Source: Acinetobacter populi (GTDB taxonomy: Bacteria > Pseudomonadota > Gammaproteobacteria > Pseudomonadales > Moraxellaceae). From it: a DNA stretch of 64,000 nt. Positions within the stretch are counted from its first letter, which is position 1. The number at the start of each line of letters is the position of its first letter. Of the stretch, positions 19,146-27,744 are shown one piece after another. The DNA lies in the NCBI RefSeq assembly GCF_002174125.1, contig NZ_NEXX01000001.1, positions 248,001-312,000 of the forward strand, read 5' to 3'. A program made the translations under genes and the position numbers. Under the pieces are notes generated by a model. It saw only the letters and a program-made list of their open reading frames with translations, was not told where the DNA came from and did no database searches.

Positions 19146-20483
19146 TTAAATTGATTTAATTGCCCAGCATTCTATTTGTAAATCAGGGAAGTCGCCTGCC
19201 AGATGAATCGCCATGCCTGAAGAGTTGTTTAAATCCGCCCATAATTCAGAGCTTTTATCTAATTCAAAATAGCTATAACCAGCATGATAAGGTAACTCAC
19301 GCGGTGCTGTTGATAATGCATTTAAACGAACTCCCGGTAGATGATAGGATACCAGATCCTTAATTTTTTCTACTGAGCCAATTTTTGCTGTTGCAGGAAT
19401 ACGTTGCCGCAATACTTCAGATGGCATACTAGCCTGAATTGCCAACACAAAATTACACGAATTTAAAAGTGTACGATCTGGTGTAATAGCAACGCGTGTT
19501 GCTTCATCTCTAATCTCTAATGGAATCAAAATTGCTCTTTGCTCAAGAACAATTGATAACACATCACGTAACAAGCGCACCAAATGTTCAAAACTAGCCT
19601 GCAATTGATCATGATGATAAACCGGTAAATCCATATGCATTTTTTCGGTTTTAAACGTACTCAAATCACCATAAAGTTTTAGCCAACTCTCATAAACCTG
19701 ACATGGATGTATAGATAAAATCGTAGAAATATGGTGCATATAAGCGCTATAGCGATTAATAGTTTGCAACATTAAAAAATCACGAACATCGCCTGTAGAA
19801 GTCAATGAAGGATTGGTCAATATACTGGCAAGTGCAATCGCCCTTTGTTTTAATAATCCCATGATCTCAGACTGATAGTCTCTTAATCTTTGGTTTACTT
19901 GCATATTAATACATGGTGGAATGAAATTTTCATTCAAGAATACCTCACCTGTATTGGTCGTAGAAGCAACTAATGCAATAGGTAGGCTCAATGTTCCTTC
20001 TGGAATATCCTGAGCAAGCGCTAATCTTAGGTTAGGTGCTGCAACTACAATATTACGCTTGGGTAAATTTAATTCGGTTAAATCGTTTAACTCTAAATGA
20101 CTAGAGATAAATCGACTCAATTGTTGTTCCCGATCGCCAATAAAACTATAGTTTCTTTGATATGTCGACAAATTTGACCAAACCAAATAAACATATTCAT
20201 TCTCAATATTTGCCGGAATATGTAACGTTAAATGGGGTGCAGAATCCAGAGTTTCATTAAAAAAGCTTCCATCTTTAAAAAAACCACTTAATCGTTCAAC
20301 AGATAATACGCCTGTCCGACTTGCTGCGAGATTAAGTACTAATTCCTGAAATCCCCAACCATATGTTGTACCAGCCAAATAATACTGACTAAGCTGATAA
20401 TCATAATAACGTTCTAGTTGCTGAAAATGTTGTGGAGAAATTAATGTACCTTCTCCCCATACGACTTTACGTTCGATTACCAT
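19146..20483 (-). CDS. tssK: T6SS baseplate protein TssK
   Basis: TssK trimers connect the baseplate wedges to the membrane complex. The 445-residue product starts MVIERKVVWGEG and continues GTLISPQHFQQLERYYD, the hallmark of the family; the C-terminal receptor-like domain ends with LQIECWAIKSI. I place the start at ATG 20483, 9 nt after GGAG and adjacent to the tssJ stop; the frame is open further upstream inside tssJ but without a ribosome site. Confidence 0.95.
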   Translation of the reverse strand: MVIERKVVWGEGTLISPQHFQQLERYYDYQLSQYYLAGTTYGWGFQELVLNLAASRTGVLSVERLSGFFKDGSFFNETLDSAPHLTLHIPANIENEYVYLVWSNLSTYQRNYSFIGDREQQLSRFISSHLELNDLTELNLPKRNIVVAAPNLRLALAQDIPEGTLSLPIALVASTTNTGEVFLNENFIPPCINMQVNQRLRDYQSEIMGLLKQRAIALASILTNPSLTSTGDVRDFLMLQTINRYSAYMHHISTILSIHPCQVYESWLKLYGDLSTFKTEKMHMDLPVYHHDQLQASFEHLVRLLRDVLSIVLEQRAILIPLEIRDEATRVAITPDRTLLNSCNFVLAIQASMPSEVLRQRIPATAKIGSVEKIKDLVSYHLPGVRLNALSTAPRELPYHAGYSYFELDKSSELWADLNNSSGMAIHLAGDFPDLQIECWAIKSI

Positions 20484-20484
20484 C

Positions 20485-21153
20485 TTATTCTCCAACCTGT
20501 ATATTTTTATTGCTTTGTTCAATAAAAATCCCGCGTTTTAAATCAGCTGCCTTTTTATCTTCCATCGCTTTATCAAGCTGCTTGAGAATTTTGTCTTTTT
20601 CTTTATCTGTTAAATCTTGCAAAACTTGCCCTTGTTGCTCAAGTTTCTTAGCAGCAATTTTCGTTAAAGCCTCATTCTTGGTTAATGGAATAACTCCATC
20701 CGATGTCACTTGTAAATAAAGAAAATCGCCACCGCTCTGATACCATTTTTTATCTTGTTTATAAAGCGCCAATTTCCAGTTTTTACTTAAATCACGATAT
20801 GCTACAACAATACCCAAATATTCTGTTTGATCCTTTAAGGGTAATTTGAATTCCATCTGACTAGATGGTCGAATCGTGAAATTTACTTCGTCCAATACAC
20901 TTTCACCCAAATGCGTTTTATAACCGGCATTAGCGCTTAACTCACTCATTTGATTGAATTCCACAGCATTTGCTAGTTGTAAAATACTGACACGAACCGG
21001 AGAAGCTTCACCTAAAACGTCTTCATTAATATCGTCCGATGAGAAAATAAAAACATCCAAATCATTTTTAGCATTTTTTTTATCTGGAACTGAAACACAG
21101 CCATATAGCGCCATACAAATTACACTTATAACTATAAATTTTAAAAAAATCAT
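20485..21153 (-). CDS. tssJ: T6SS outer-membrane lipoprotein TssJ
   Basis: TssJ anchors the TssM periplasmic domain to the outer membrane. The 222-residue product begins with a lipoprotein signal ending in the lipobox LYGC (Cys about 19). A beta-sandwich-like region follows with VRVSILQLAN, YLGIVVAYRDLSKNWKL and a mid-length linker, as in TssJ/VasD. It has an unusual charged, Lys-rich helical C-terminal tail (about 160-215). It lies immediately upstream of tssK. As I recall, the common Acinetobacter T6SS lacks a recognisable TssJ, so its presence sets this operon apart. Confidence 0.85.
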   Translation of the reverse strand: MIFLKFIVISVICMALYGCVSVPDKKNAKNDLDVFIFSSDDINEDVLGEASPVRVSILQLANAVEFNQMSELSANAGYKTHLGESVLDEVNFTIRPSSQMEFKLPLKDQTEYLGIVVAYRDLSKNWKLALYKQDKKWYQSGGDFLYLQVTSDGVIPLTKNEALTKIAAKKLEQQGQVLQDLTDKEKDKILKQLDKAMEDKKAADLKRGIFIEQSNKNIQVGE

Positions 21154-21251
21154 ATCTAGTCACTCAAATTAAATATTTGTGTTTTTGAATCACCAAAGCC
21201 CATCAATTTAACTTTGATAACAAATTATCCTCATCGTTTAGGGTGTTTTTA

Positions 21252-22205
21252 TTATTGATTGTTTTCTCCTTGTATCTCTGAGCTAACAACTTCATGATCT
21301 TCAACCTGTACAGACTGAGATTCTAAAGAAGAATTTAAAGCTGAGTGATCATTATCGATTATAGCCGGATTCTCTTGTATATTGGCATTTAAGTCTGTTT
21401 CAGATAAAATCTGTTGATTAGCCTGTTCAGGCGTTATTTTGGCATTATTGGTTATCGTGGAATCATCAACCGGTAATTGCTTTTTTATTTCTATTGTAAT
21501 CGATTGCTGATCAGCAATCTGCATCACATCTTGAGGAGATTTATCTATAAGTGACGATTGATTTAAAGATTCAGATTGACTGATATCAAGGGGCGACGTT
21601 ACTCCTGAAACTTCCTCTTGTTTTAGATTATCAATCTTATTACTTTGCTGCTCTATATTGTCATTTTCCTCAACCACTGGTAATAACTTTTGTAAACTTT
21701 TCTGTACACCGAGCTCCAGTTTTTGCTGAAAATTAGCATTATCATATTTATTGTTAATCTCGGCTAATGCTTGCTGCATTTTTTGATTAACTTGTAGGTT
21801 ATCAGATAAAAATTTCTGACCTTGAATTGATCGATTCAAATGATACTGTGCTTTCAACTCTTCTAAAGAATAGATCTGATTATAAATTTTTGTCGCTGCA
21901 TCATCATATAGGTTTGCAACCTGACGACTATCAAGATATTCCTTTACTGCACTTTTTATCTTATTTCTAAAAATTTGATCATCTTTATACTTTGCAATCA
22001 ACTCTTGTGTACCTATCTGTTTAAGGCTTTCTATTGCAATTTGATCAAGTATATCTTCTGAAACCACATAACGATGGATAGTTTGGGGTAAATTACTTGA
22101 TTGTGCGACTTGATAAGCCACAAAAAATTTATTTTCATTCTCAGTATTTGCTGCCACTATCGACGATAAGAATGGTAAAGAAATGGCTAAAAATATCTTT
22201 CTCAT
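21252..22205 (-). CDS. Exported DUF2059-like protein with acidic Gln/Ser-rich tail
   Basis: Not a canonical T6SS component. The 317-residue product has a signal peptide (about 1-19, cut after VAA) and a helical region (about 50-170). Within it, YNQIYSLEELKAQYHLN followed by GQKFLSDN resembles the DUF2059 pattern of small periplasmic proteins. The C-terminal half (about 180-317) is low-complexity, acidic and rich in Gln, Asn and Ser, probably disordered. It is the second gene of the T6SS transcript, 99 nt before tssJ and 9 nt after a gene with a similar DUF2059-like core. It probably acts in the periplasm; the function is unknown. Confidence 0.6.
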   Translation of the reverse strand: MRKIFLAISLPFLSSIVAANTENENKFFVAYQVAQSSNLPQTIHRYVVSEDILDQIAIESLKQIGTQELIAKYKDDQIFRNKIKSAVKEYLDSRQVANLYDDAATKIYNQIYSLEELKAQYHLNRSIQGQKFLSDNLQVNQKMQQALAEINNKYDNANFQQKLELGVQKSLQKLLPVVEENDNIEQQSNKIDNLKQEEVSGVTSPLDISQSESLNQSSLIDKSPQDVMQIADQQSITIEIKKQLPVDDSTITNNAKITPEQANQQILSETDLNANIQENPAIIDNDHSALNSSLESQSVQVEDHEVVSSEIQGENNQ

Positions 22206-22214
22206 ATTATAATC

Positions 22215-22781
22215 CTATTTATTTAATATGCTGCGTAGAGCATCTTGCAAATCTGCTTGTTGACTAAGCTCTATAGGTAGAGAAAGATAAAGTTGCTGAA
22301 TTGCAACTTGACGCTGAGGTTGTTTTGATAAAATTGATTGGCCAATAGACGATGACATAAAATTTAATTGTGCTTGTACGCTTTCTTCACTATGTATAGT
22401 TTCAAATAATTCCTTATATGTTTCAAATGATTCGGATCTAATCGAATTTAAGCGAGCAGTGTCCATATCCATATAAAGTTTTTCAATCTCTGCAACTAGT
22501 TCTCTTTGTTCAGCATTTAATGGTTGTTCCCCGCCAAGAAAGCTATAAACACGTGATAACGCATATTGATGATAAAGTGAGGAGTTCACTTTTTTCTGGA
22601 TAAGAATATTATCTTCATCAATCAACTTAAAAAATTGTTGTGTCGTTTGCTCTGAGACAGGTGCTGCTTGCACGATACTCGAACCGCTGATAAGAATGCA
22701 CATGCATGTAAATATATATAATTTAGAAAACATAGATAGCTTTAACCATTTTTTACGATAGATATACAACCCTTGATTCAT
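22215..22781 (-). CDS. Exported DUF2059-like protein, first gene of the T6SS operon
   Basis: The 188-residue product has an N-terminal signal segment (LYIFTCMCILISGSSIVQA, cut before APVSEQ). The helical remainder includes TYKELFETIHSEESVQAQLN then SSIGQSILSKQP, again like DUF2059. The translated start is uncertain: ATG at 22781 or an in-frame ATG at 22733, which would put the signal at the very N-terminus. Neither has a strong ribosome site. It heads the operon about 70 nt after a plausible promoter. Two tandem DUF2059-like proteins at the head of a T6SS operon are unusual. Function unknown. Confidence 0.55.
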   Translation of the reverse strand: MNQGLYIYRKKWLKLSMFSKLYIFTCMCILISGSSIVQAAPVSEQTTQQFFKLIDEDNILIQKKVNSSLYHQYALSRVYSFLGGEQPLNAEQRELVAEIEKLYMDMDTARLNSIRSESFETYKELFETIHSEESVQAQLNFMSSSIGQSILSKQPQRQVAIQQLYLSLPIELSQQADLQDALRSILNK

Positions 22782-22849
22782 ACAAAATTCTTAATTTTAT
22801 GACATGATCCATGTGTTTTGTATATTATTATTTTCAATTCGTTATTTCT

Positions 22850-22878
22850 ATATCATATTGTATCATTTTGGTTTTCAA
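22850..22878 (-). promoter_or_regulatory. Candidate sigma-70 promoter of the T6SS operon
   Basis: On the minus strand TTGAAA (-35) and TGATAT (-10) are separated by exactly 17 nt, in an AT-rich leader about 70 nt before the first gene at 22781. It is the best promoter match seen upstream of the operon. No experimental support. Confidence 0.4.
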
Positions 22879-22937
22879 AATTTCGTATTGTTCATATCCA
22901 AAACTTCGACACAGCTAACAACATTTCTATAAAAAAT

Positions 22938-23140
22938 TGAACCCCCATGACTAAAAACACATGTCAATCATCATACTGGCTTATCCATTTTCAATTTTCA
23001 CTTTACCTAGATGAGGAGCTTGCCATCGTAATGTCATTACATTCATACTTGTAGGCTGATGATCCGTCTTCCCCCCTTTATATTTCTGGAAATGCTGTAT
23101 TTTTTGTTCACCTAAATGTGAATTTACCATTCTTTATCTT
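22938..23140 (-). pseudogene. Decayed third copy of the cargo-island lipoprotein gene
   Basis: The minus strand still reads GEQKIQHFQKYKGGKTD, then MTLRWQAPHLGKVKIENG, followed by a stop where the intact copies have Gln. This matches the N-terminal part of the lipoproteins at 23991-24872 and 26860-27744 (GEQGIQDFQKYTGGKID, LNWQPPHLGKVKIENGQAS). The signal peptide and everything beyond about residue 90 are missing, and there are several stops. It marks the edge of the cargo island next to the T6SS operon promoter. The rest of the gap 22782-23275 holds only the leader and AT-rich sequence. Confidence 0.8.
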
Positions 23141-23275
23141 AACTGATTCACTTCGCTATTCACATTAATTATTTCTTTTTTGACGATTATTTTTTTATTT
23201 GTGGTGATAATCCACAACCTACACCTCGTATAATGTTAAAAATATAAATAAATAAGAATAAAAAATAGATTACAA

Positions 23276-23803
23276 CTATAATAAAAAAATTGAAGAGCAA
23301 CTTTCGAATATGATAACTCCAATTTTATTATTATAAGCAAGCCCAATTATCTCCCCTCGCTTACCAGAAGCAAAACTAATATCTTCTAAAAAGAAATGGC
23401 ATATATAGAAAAAGCCTAAAAAAAGCATTATACATGTGATATAAATTTTCTTGCGTAATGGAGTTTTTAACCAACGTTTTTCCCAACCTTGATGTGAAAT
23501 AGACATTTCAAAAAAATGATGATAAAAAGCAAGTTGAAATTTTTTATTTAAACCAATCTTTTTTAAAATTCTATATACAATAACACCACCAAAAACTAAA
23601 CTAACTATAAAAATATAAATACTCGTTATAGCAGTATAGAATGGTAATGAACCATTTGAACCAATAGTCACTTTTAAATTATTTGCAATAAACATCAATA
23701 ATTTGATTTCAAAATCATTACGAGGATATGCAGGCACTAAAATTACAATCAAAATAATTGAAAAGAAAATTAATAAAAATTTATTTTTCTGTTTTCTATT
23801 CAT
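23276..23803 (-). CDS. Small membrane protein, possible immunity protein
   Basis: A 175-residue product from ATG 23803. It has three clear hydrophobic segments: about 8-26 (FLLIFFSIILIVILV), 55-78 (FYTAITSIYIFIVSLVFGGVIV) and 118-137 (ITCIMLFLGFFYICHFFLE). I do not recognise the family. It lies at the distal end of the vgrG1 cargo island after a lipoprotein gene, where orphan immunity genes are common; that role is only inferred. No strong ribosome site is seen. Base composition is very AT-rich, as for the neighbouring cargo genes. Confidence 0.5.
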   Translation of the reverse strand: MNRKQKNKFLLIFFSIILIVILVPAYPRNDFEIKLLMFIANNLKVTIGSNGSLPFYTAITSIYIFIVSLVFGGVIVYRILKKIGLNKKFQLAFYHHFFEMSISHQGWEKRWLKTPLRKKIYITCIMLFLGFFYICHFFLEDISFASGKRGEIIGLAYNNKIGVIIFESCSSIFLL

Positions 23804-23848
23804 AAGAAAATTTACCAAAAATAACTGATATAATTATACATTTAAATA

Positions 23849-23945
23849 TTATAACGATGATATTAAATATGCATATATTTGTTCAAATTCATTAAAATGC
23901 TTGGGATTGGCAAGCCGTGAGCCTTTTACTTTCTCTTCTGTACAA
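23849..23945 (-). other. Possible C-terminal gene remnant in an intergenic gap
   Basis: In the gap 23804-23990 the minus strand has a short open stretch reading KVKGSRLANPKHFNEF and ending LISSL-stop at 23849, without a start. It resembles the tail of a protein, but I cannot name it. The rest of the gap is AT-rich with no feature. Confidence 0.25.
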
Positions 23946-23990
23946 TTTCACCATAGATTTTATATATTCTGATAGTCTCTCGTATTGCCA

Positions 23991-24872
23991 TTACTTTATA
24001 TATTCCCACACATCAGGATCAACATAACTTTCATCTATACGATAACCTTTTGCCTTCATTTCTTTCTCTTTTCCTTGTCTTGAAAGCTTCTCACGCTCAC
24101 TAGCTTTTTCAAATGCTACTGCAAATTCACTGTCATTCATTTCATATGATTTTTCAATTGTATTTCGTTCATCGTAACGAATCGTTTGAATATCATACCG
24201 TATCATATATTGTTCCTGTTTCTTTTCATTTACTGCACTTCGATATAAACTTATTTGTAGTAAAATACCCTGACTATAGAGCTCATAATTTATTCCCATA
24301 GGAACCGTATTCATTATTTTTTGCCATTCTTCATAACTCAGTCGATGCGTAACATCAATTACTTTAAATGTTTCCAAGATATATTTTAAGTTATCTTCTT
24401 TGGCAATACGGGGATTAAACCGATAAAAAAATTGCTTCCAGCCTTGTTGATTTAAATGTTCCATCAGTTTCACATACGCAATATAAGCATCTTGCGAACT
24501 AACAAATTCTGCTTGGTGTAAACTTGCATCTATATCTAAAGCTGTTATACCTTTAATATGAGGATCATCAGCAACTTGAACTCCCATGACAGAAAACACA
24601 TGGTCAATCACTAAACTGGCTTGCCCATTTTCAATTTTTACTTTACCTAAATGAGGCGGTTGCCAGTTCAAAGTCATAAAATTCATACCAGCAGGCTGAC
24701 GATCAATTTTGCCTCCTGTATATTTCTGAAAGTCCTGTATGCCTTGCTCACCAAAATGTAAGTTTATAATTTCATTATTCTTCATTATAGATTTTTCTTG
24801 TTGACAAGCATTAATAAACAATACTAATGTGATACAGAACAATATCCGAAACAAAAATTTAACTTTTGTCAT
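23991..24872 (-). CDS. Cargo-island lipoprotein, probable immunity protein (copy 2)
   Basis: A 293-residue lipoprotein precursor: signal peptide with lipobox INAC (Cys about 23), then a soluble domain. It is nearly identical to the product of 26860-27744 over most of its length (GEQGIQDFQKYTGGKID, LVIDHVFSVMGVQVADDP, GITALDIDASLHQAEF, and the C-terminal RIDESYVDPDVWEYIK). It differs mainly in the signal region and in a stretch near residues 185-205. An outer-membrane-anchored periplasmic protein next to T6SS cargo fits immunity against a periplasmic or membrane-targeting effector. No effector gene sits directly before this copy, so it may be an orphan immunity paralog. Family not recognised. 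Confidence 0.6.
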   Translation of the reverse strand: MTKVKFLFRILFCITLVLFINACQQEKSIMKNNEIINLHFGEQGIQDFQKYTGGKIDRQPAGMNFMTLNWQPPHLGKVKIENGQASLVIDHVFSVMGVQVADDPHIKGITALDIDASLHQAEFVSSQDAYIAYVKLMEHLNQQGWKQFFYRFNPRIAKEDNLKYILETFKVIDVTHRLSYEEWQKIMNTVPMGINYELYSQGILLQISLYRSAVNEKKQEQYMIRYDIQTIRYDERNTIEKSYEMNDSEFAVAFEKASEREKLSRQGKEKEMKAKGYRIDESYVDPDVWEYIK

Positions 24873-25070
24873 AGTACTATTTCACACATTTTCAATACTT
24901 CCCAACCAAAGTAACTTTCTCCATTTTAAAACCTACTTCCTCATTTATAAATCCTGTTCATCATATCGATAATACCAAATAATTAAATCTCCCTGTGCTG
25001 TGGCTTTATTTCCTTCAATTATTTCACCTTGTTTAAAATATTGTCTCTTCCCTCGCAAATGTGGCGCAAT

Positions 25071-26228
25071 CTACCAACCCGTTTTCGGACATATATCTTC
25101 AGGCAAAGCTCTTAGTGTTTCTGGAATTTCTTTTGTTTTATTATATTGTTCAACATCTTCTGCAACATCAAAACGGCGCATCCATGCTACACCGCTCTCA
25201 TAATCAAAAAATGGATTTGGATCATCTTCCCAACGATCATAAATGGTCAATTCCAGATGATCACATCGAATAGGTCGAATCAGTTTATTGGCATATACCA
25301 ATAAAGGGGGTAAACCTTCTTCAACCGGATATAAATCCAGCTCACCCAATTGTATCCATAGCCCAACTCGATGATCATCGTAGATATACTGACTAATCTT
25401 AACTTGTGGATAGGGCGCAAAATAGTCAATAACTTGTTGCCATGTCATGCCCAATTGCTTTAACCAATATGGTGCCAACATAAAGCTCCATACCGGGGTA
25501 CGAATACCTGAGCCTAATCCTTGATAATCAATATAGCCATTCGTTTTAAAGTGGGTATGGAATCCCATTTTCATTGGATGATCAATATCCAGTCCATAAA
25601 AATAATCTGCTGCAATACGTTCCAAAGTATTACGCTCGAAACCACCTTCGCGTCCAAGTGGTGCAGAGGCTATTTCAAAGCCGCTATAAGCATGCATTGG
25701 TTTTAAGCTCTGAATACACTCATTGATAAAGTCATGCCAAATTTCTCGATTTTGATGACTTGCTAAATACCAAGCATACCTAAAGTTAACTTTGAATGTG
25801 GCATAACAAATATCACTATTATCTATAGTAAATTCAAATCCCCACACTGCTGAACTAAATACTGTTTCATCTGAACAAGTTGCACTAAACGAAACAAAAT
25901 CCTCTTTTTCATATTCTTTTAAACATTGCTGTTCCAGGGTTACTATGTCAAATTTATCTATCTCAACCATAATGTCTTTGGCTGGGTTCAATACCCATGT
26001 CCAATCTTCATTTTTTATTTCACTAAAACAATGGAATAGCCTTACTATCTTTTTTATCAGGTTATGTACTTCTGCTTCATCATGTAGGATATAACAACTA
26101 AAATATGGTCCAATACCATAGCAATCTTCACCTTCTAAACCAGTTAAGACAAGAGCATTGTCATTCTTAATATCATCAATCCAACCTTTTATGTCTTCAT
26201 TAGTCATATAAATTTGTGTAGTACTCAT
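25071..26228 (-). CDS. DUF3396 (TsiV-type) immunity protein, cut short by an amber codon
   Basis: A 385-residue product of the DUF3396/TsiV type, known as immunity to VRR-NUC T6SS nucleases. Visible landmarks are YGIGPYFSCYILHDEAE, the central GFEIASAPLGREGGFE and the later LAPYWLKQLGMTW. It begins 10 nt after the VRR-NUC gene, so the two form an effector-immunity pair. The frame ends CPKTGW-TAG, yet the same frame continues open for 41 more codons to a TAA at 24945 (IAPHLRGKRQYFKQGE, IIWYYRYDEQDL). The stop therefore looks like a recent Trp-to-amber change that removes a C-terminal tail. The main domain is intact and may still protect. Confidence 0.75.
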   Translation of the reverse strand: MSTTQIYMTNEDIKGWIDDIKNDNALVLTGLEGEDCYGIGPYFSCYILHDEAEVHNLIKKIVRLFHCFSEIKNEDWTWVLNPAKDIMVEIDKFDIVTLEQQCLKEYEKEDFVSFSATCSDETVFSSAVWGFEFTIDNSDICYATFKVNFRYAWYLASHQNREIWHDFINECIQSLKPMHAYSGFEIASAPLGREGGFERNTLERIAADYFYGLDIDHPMKMGFHTHFKTNGYIDYQGLGSGIRTPVWSFMLAPYWLKQLGMTWQQVIDYFAPYPQVKISQYIYDDHRVGLWIQLGELDLYPVEEGLPPLLVYANKLIRPIRCDHLELTIYDRWEDDPNPFFDYESGVAWMRRFDVAEDVEQYNKTKEIPETLRALPEDICPKTGW

Positions 26229-26237
26229 ATCTTTTCC

Positions 26238-26858
26238 TTATTTCTTTCTACACCCTTGCTGGCTTTTCGATTGCTCTTTGTCCTCTCCTCTTACTAATGC
26301 TTTATCCTCTGGATAACGAAATAAAGAAATACAACCACCTTTCACCAAACCTTTACTCGAATAATTATTACTTTTTCCATATTTAGTTTGTTTAACTTCT
26401 TTCGATTCTTTCAATAATCTTTCATAAGATTTAAACTGTTGATCTTTTATTCTATCATTCTGAAATTTAATTTCTATTATGGCAAAGAGATTGGTTTTGG
26501 AGACTGGTTCAAGCCGACTTTCTAGAATGATCAAATCCGCAGAAATACTGCCTTTCTGGTTATGATAAGGACTAGGATAAAAAGGATTAATACCTAGAGC
26601 ACCTGCACGGGTTAGCCGAGTTGGTGGAATCATCGTTCTGGGGTCTTCATTTTTTGCCCCAAAACACACTTCTGTTTTTAATGAACTTTGACATTGTAAA
26701 ACTTCGTCGATAAATTCAAACATAATAGACGCAGCTAACTGCTTAAGCTTAACTACAATAAATGCATCATCAAGCTCCATATCATAGATTTCTGTTAATA
26801 CTACACCTGCCCACTGTGCCAATATTTTCGCTTTCGATGTGGGTAAATCCTTGATCAC
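26238..26858 (-). CDS. VRR-NUC-type nuclease effector (TseV-like)
   Basis: A 206-residue product with a PD-(D/E)XK nuclease core of the VRR-NUC type. An Asp in SADLIILESRLE is followed by the AIIEIKFQND strand (E-x-K) and a DQQFKSYERLL helix typical of the fold. The N-terminal half has helices and CFGAKNEDPRTMIPP. VRR-NUC T6SS effectors (TseV) cut DNA in the recipient cytoplasm and are paired with DUF3396 immunity proteins, which is what follows here. There is no PAAR, MIX or Rhs part, so it must be delivered as separate cargo, perhaps via the nearby vgrG1. The highly charged Lys/Gln tail is unusual. It starts 2 nt after the lipoprotein gene stop. Confidence 0.7.
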   Translation of the reverse strand: MIKDLPTSKAKILAQWAGVVLTEIYDMELDDAFIVVKLKQLAASIMFEFIDEVLQCQSSLKTEVCFGAKNEDPRTMIPPTRLTRAGALGINPFYPSPYHNQKGSISADLIILESRLEPVSKTNLFAIIEIKFQNDRIKDQQFKSYERLLKESKEVKQTKYGKSNNYSSKGLVKGGCISLFRYPEDKALVRGEDKEQSKSQQGCRKK

Positions 26859-26859
26859 A

Positions 26860-27744
26860 TTACTTTATATATTCCCACACATCAGGATCAACATAACTTT
26901 CATCTATACGATAACCTTTTGCCTTCATTTCTTGCTCTTCTTCTTGTCTTGAAAGCTTCTCACGCTCACGAGCTTTTTCAAATGCTGCTGCAAACTCACT
27001 GTCATTCATTTCATATGATTTTTCAATTGTATTTCGTTCATTATAACGAATCGTTTGAATATCATAACGAAGCATATATTGTTCCTGTTTTTTTTCATTG
27101 ACAGCACTTCGGTATAAACTAACACTTAAGAAAATTCCATTATTATATAAACGATATACTATACCAGCAGGCAAATTATTCATTACTTTTTGCCATTCTT
27201 CATAACTAAAACGATATGTTGGATCAATCACTTTAAATCTTTCAAACACATGTTTTAAGTTATCTTCTTTGGCAATACGAGCATCAGACCGATAAAAAAA
27301 TTGCTTCCAGCCTTGTTGATTTAAATGTTCCATCAATTTTACATACGCAATATAAGCATCTTGCGGGCTTACAAATTCTGCTTGGTGTAAGCTTGCATCT
27401 ATATCTAAGGCTGTTATACCTTTAATATGAGGATCATCAGCAACTTGAACTCCCATGACTGAAAACACATGGTCAATCACTAAACTGGCTTGTCCATTGT
27501 CAATTTTTACTTTACCTAAATGAGGCGGTTGCCAGTTCAAAGTCATAAAATTCATACCAGCAGGCTGACGATCAATTTTGCCTCCTGTATATTTCTGAAA
27601 GTCCTGTATGCCTTGCTCACCAAAATGTAAATTTATAATTTTATCATTTCTCATATTTTCATTACTCTTTATTTCTTTAGGTTGACATGCCACAATTAAG
27701 CTTACTACTAGAATAAGCACAAATAATTTAAATCTTGCCATCAT
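26860..27744 (-). CDS. Cargo-island lipoprotein, probable immunity protein (copy 1)
   Basis: A lipoprotein of about 295 residues from ATG 27744 (or 27741): MMARFKLFVLILVVSLIVAC with the lipobox Cys about 20. It overlaps the last codons of the upstream DUF2515-like effector gene by 17 nt, so translation is probably coupled. That position is the usual one for a cognate immunity gene. The soluble part is nearly identical to the product of 23991-24872. An outer-membrane-anchored periplasmic immunity protein implies that the effector acts in the periplasm or on membranes. Family name not recognised. Confidence 0.65.
   Translation of the reverse strand: MMARFKLFVLILVVSLIVACQPKEIKSNENMRNDKIINLHFGEQGIQDFQKYTGGKIDRQPAGMNFMTLNWQPPHLGKVKIDNGQASLVIDHVFSVMGVQVADDPHIKGITALDIDASLHQAEFVSPQDAYIAYVKLMEHLNQQGWKQFFYRSDARIAKEDNLKHVFERFKVIDPTYRFSYEEWQKVMNNLPAGIVYRLYNNGIFLSVSLYRSAVNEKKQEQYMLRYDIQTIRYNERNTIEKSYEMNDSEFAAAFEKAREREKLSRQEEEQEMKAKGYRIDESYVDPDVWEYIK

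Noticed and set aside
22782..24000. Insertion sequence at the edge of the cargo island
   Set aside because: No transposase frame or terminal repeats were found; decay there is explained by the lipoprotein pseudogene.
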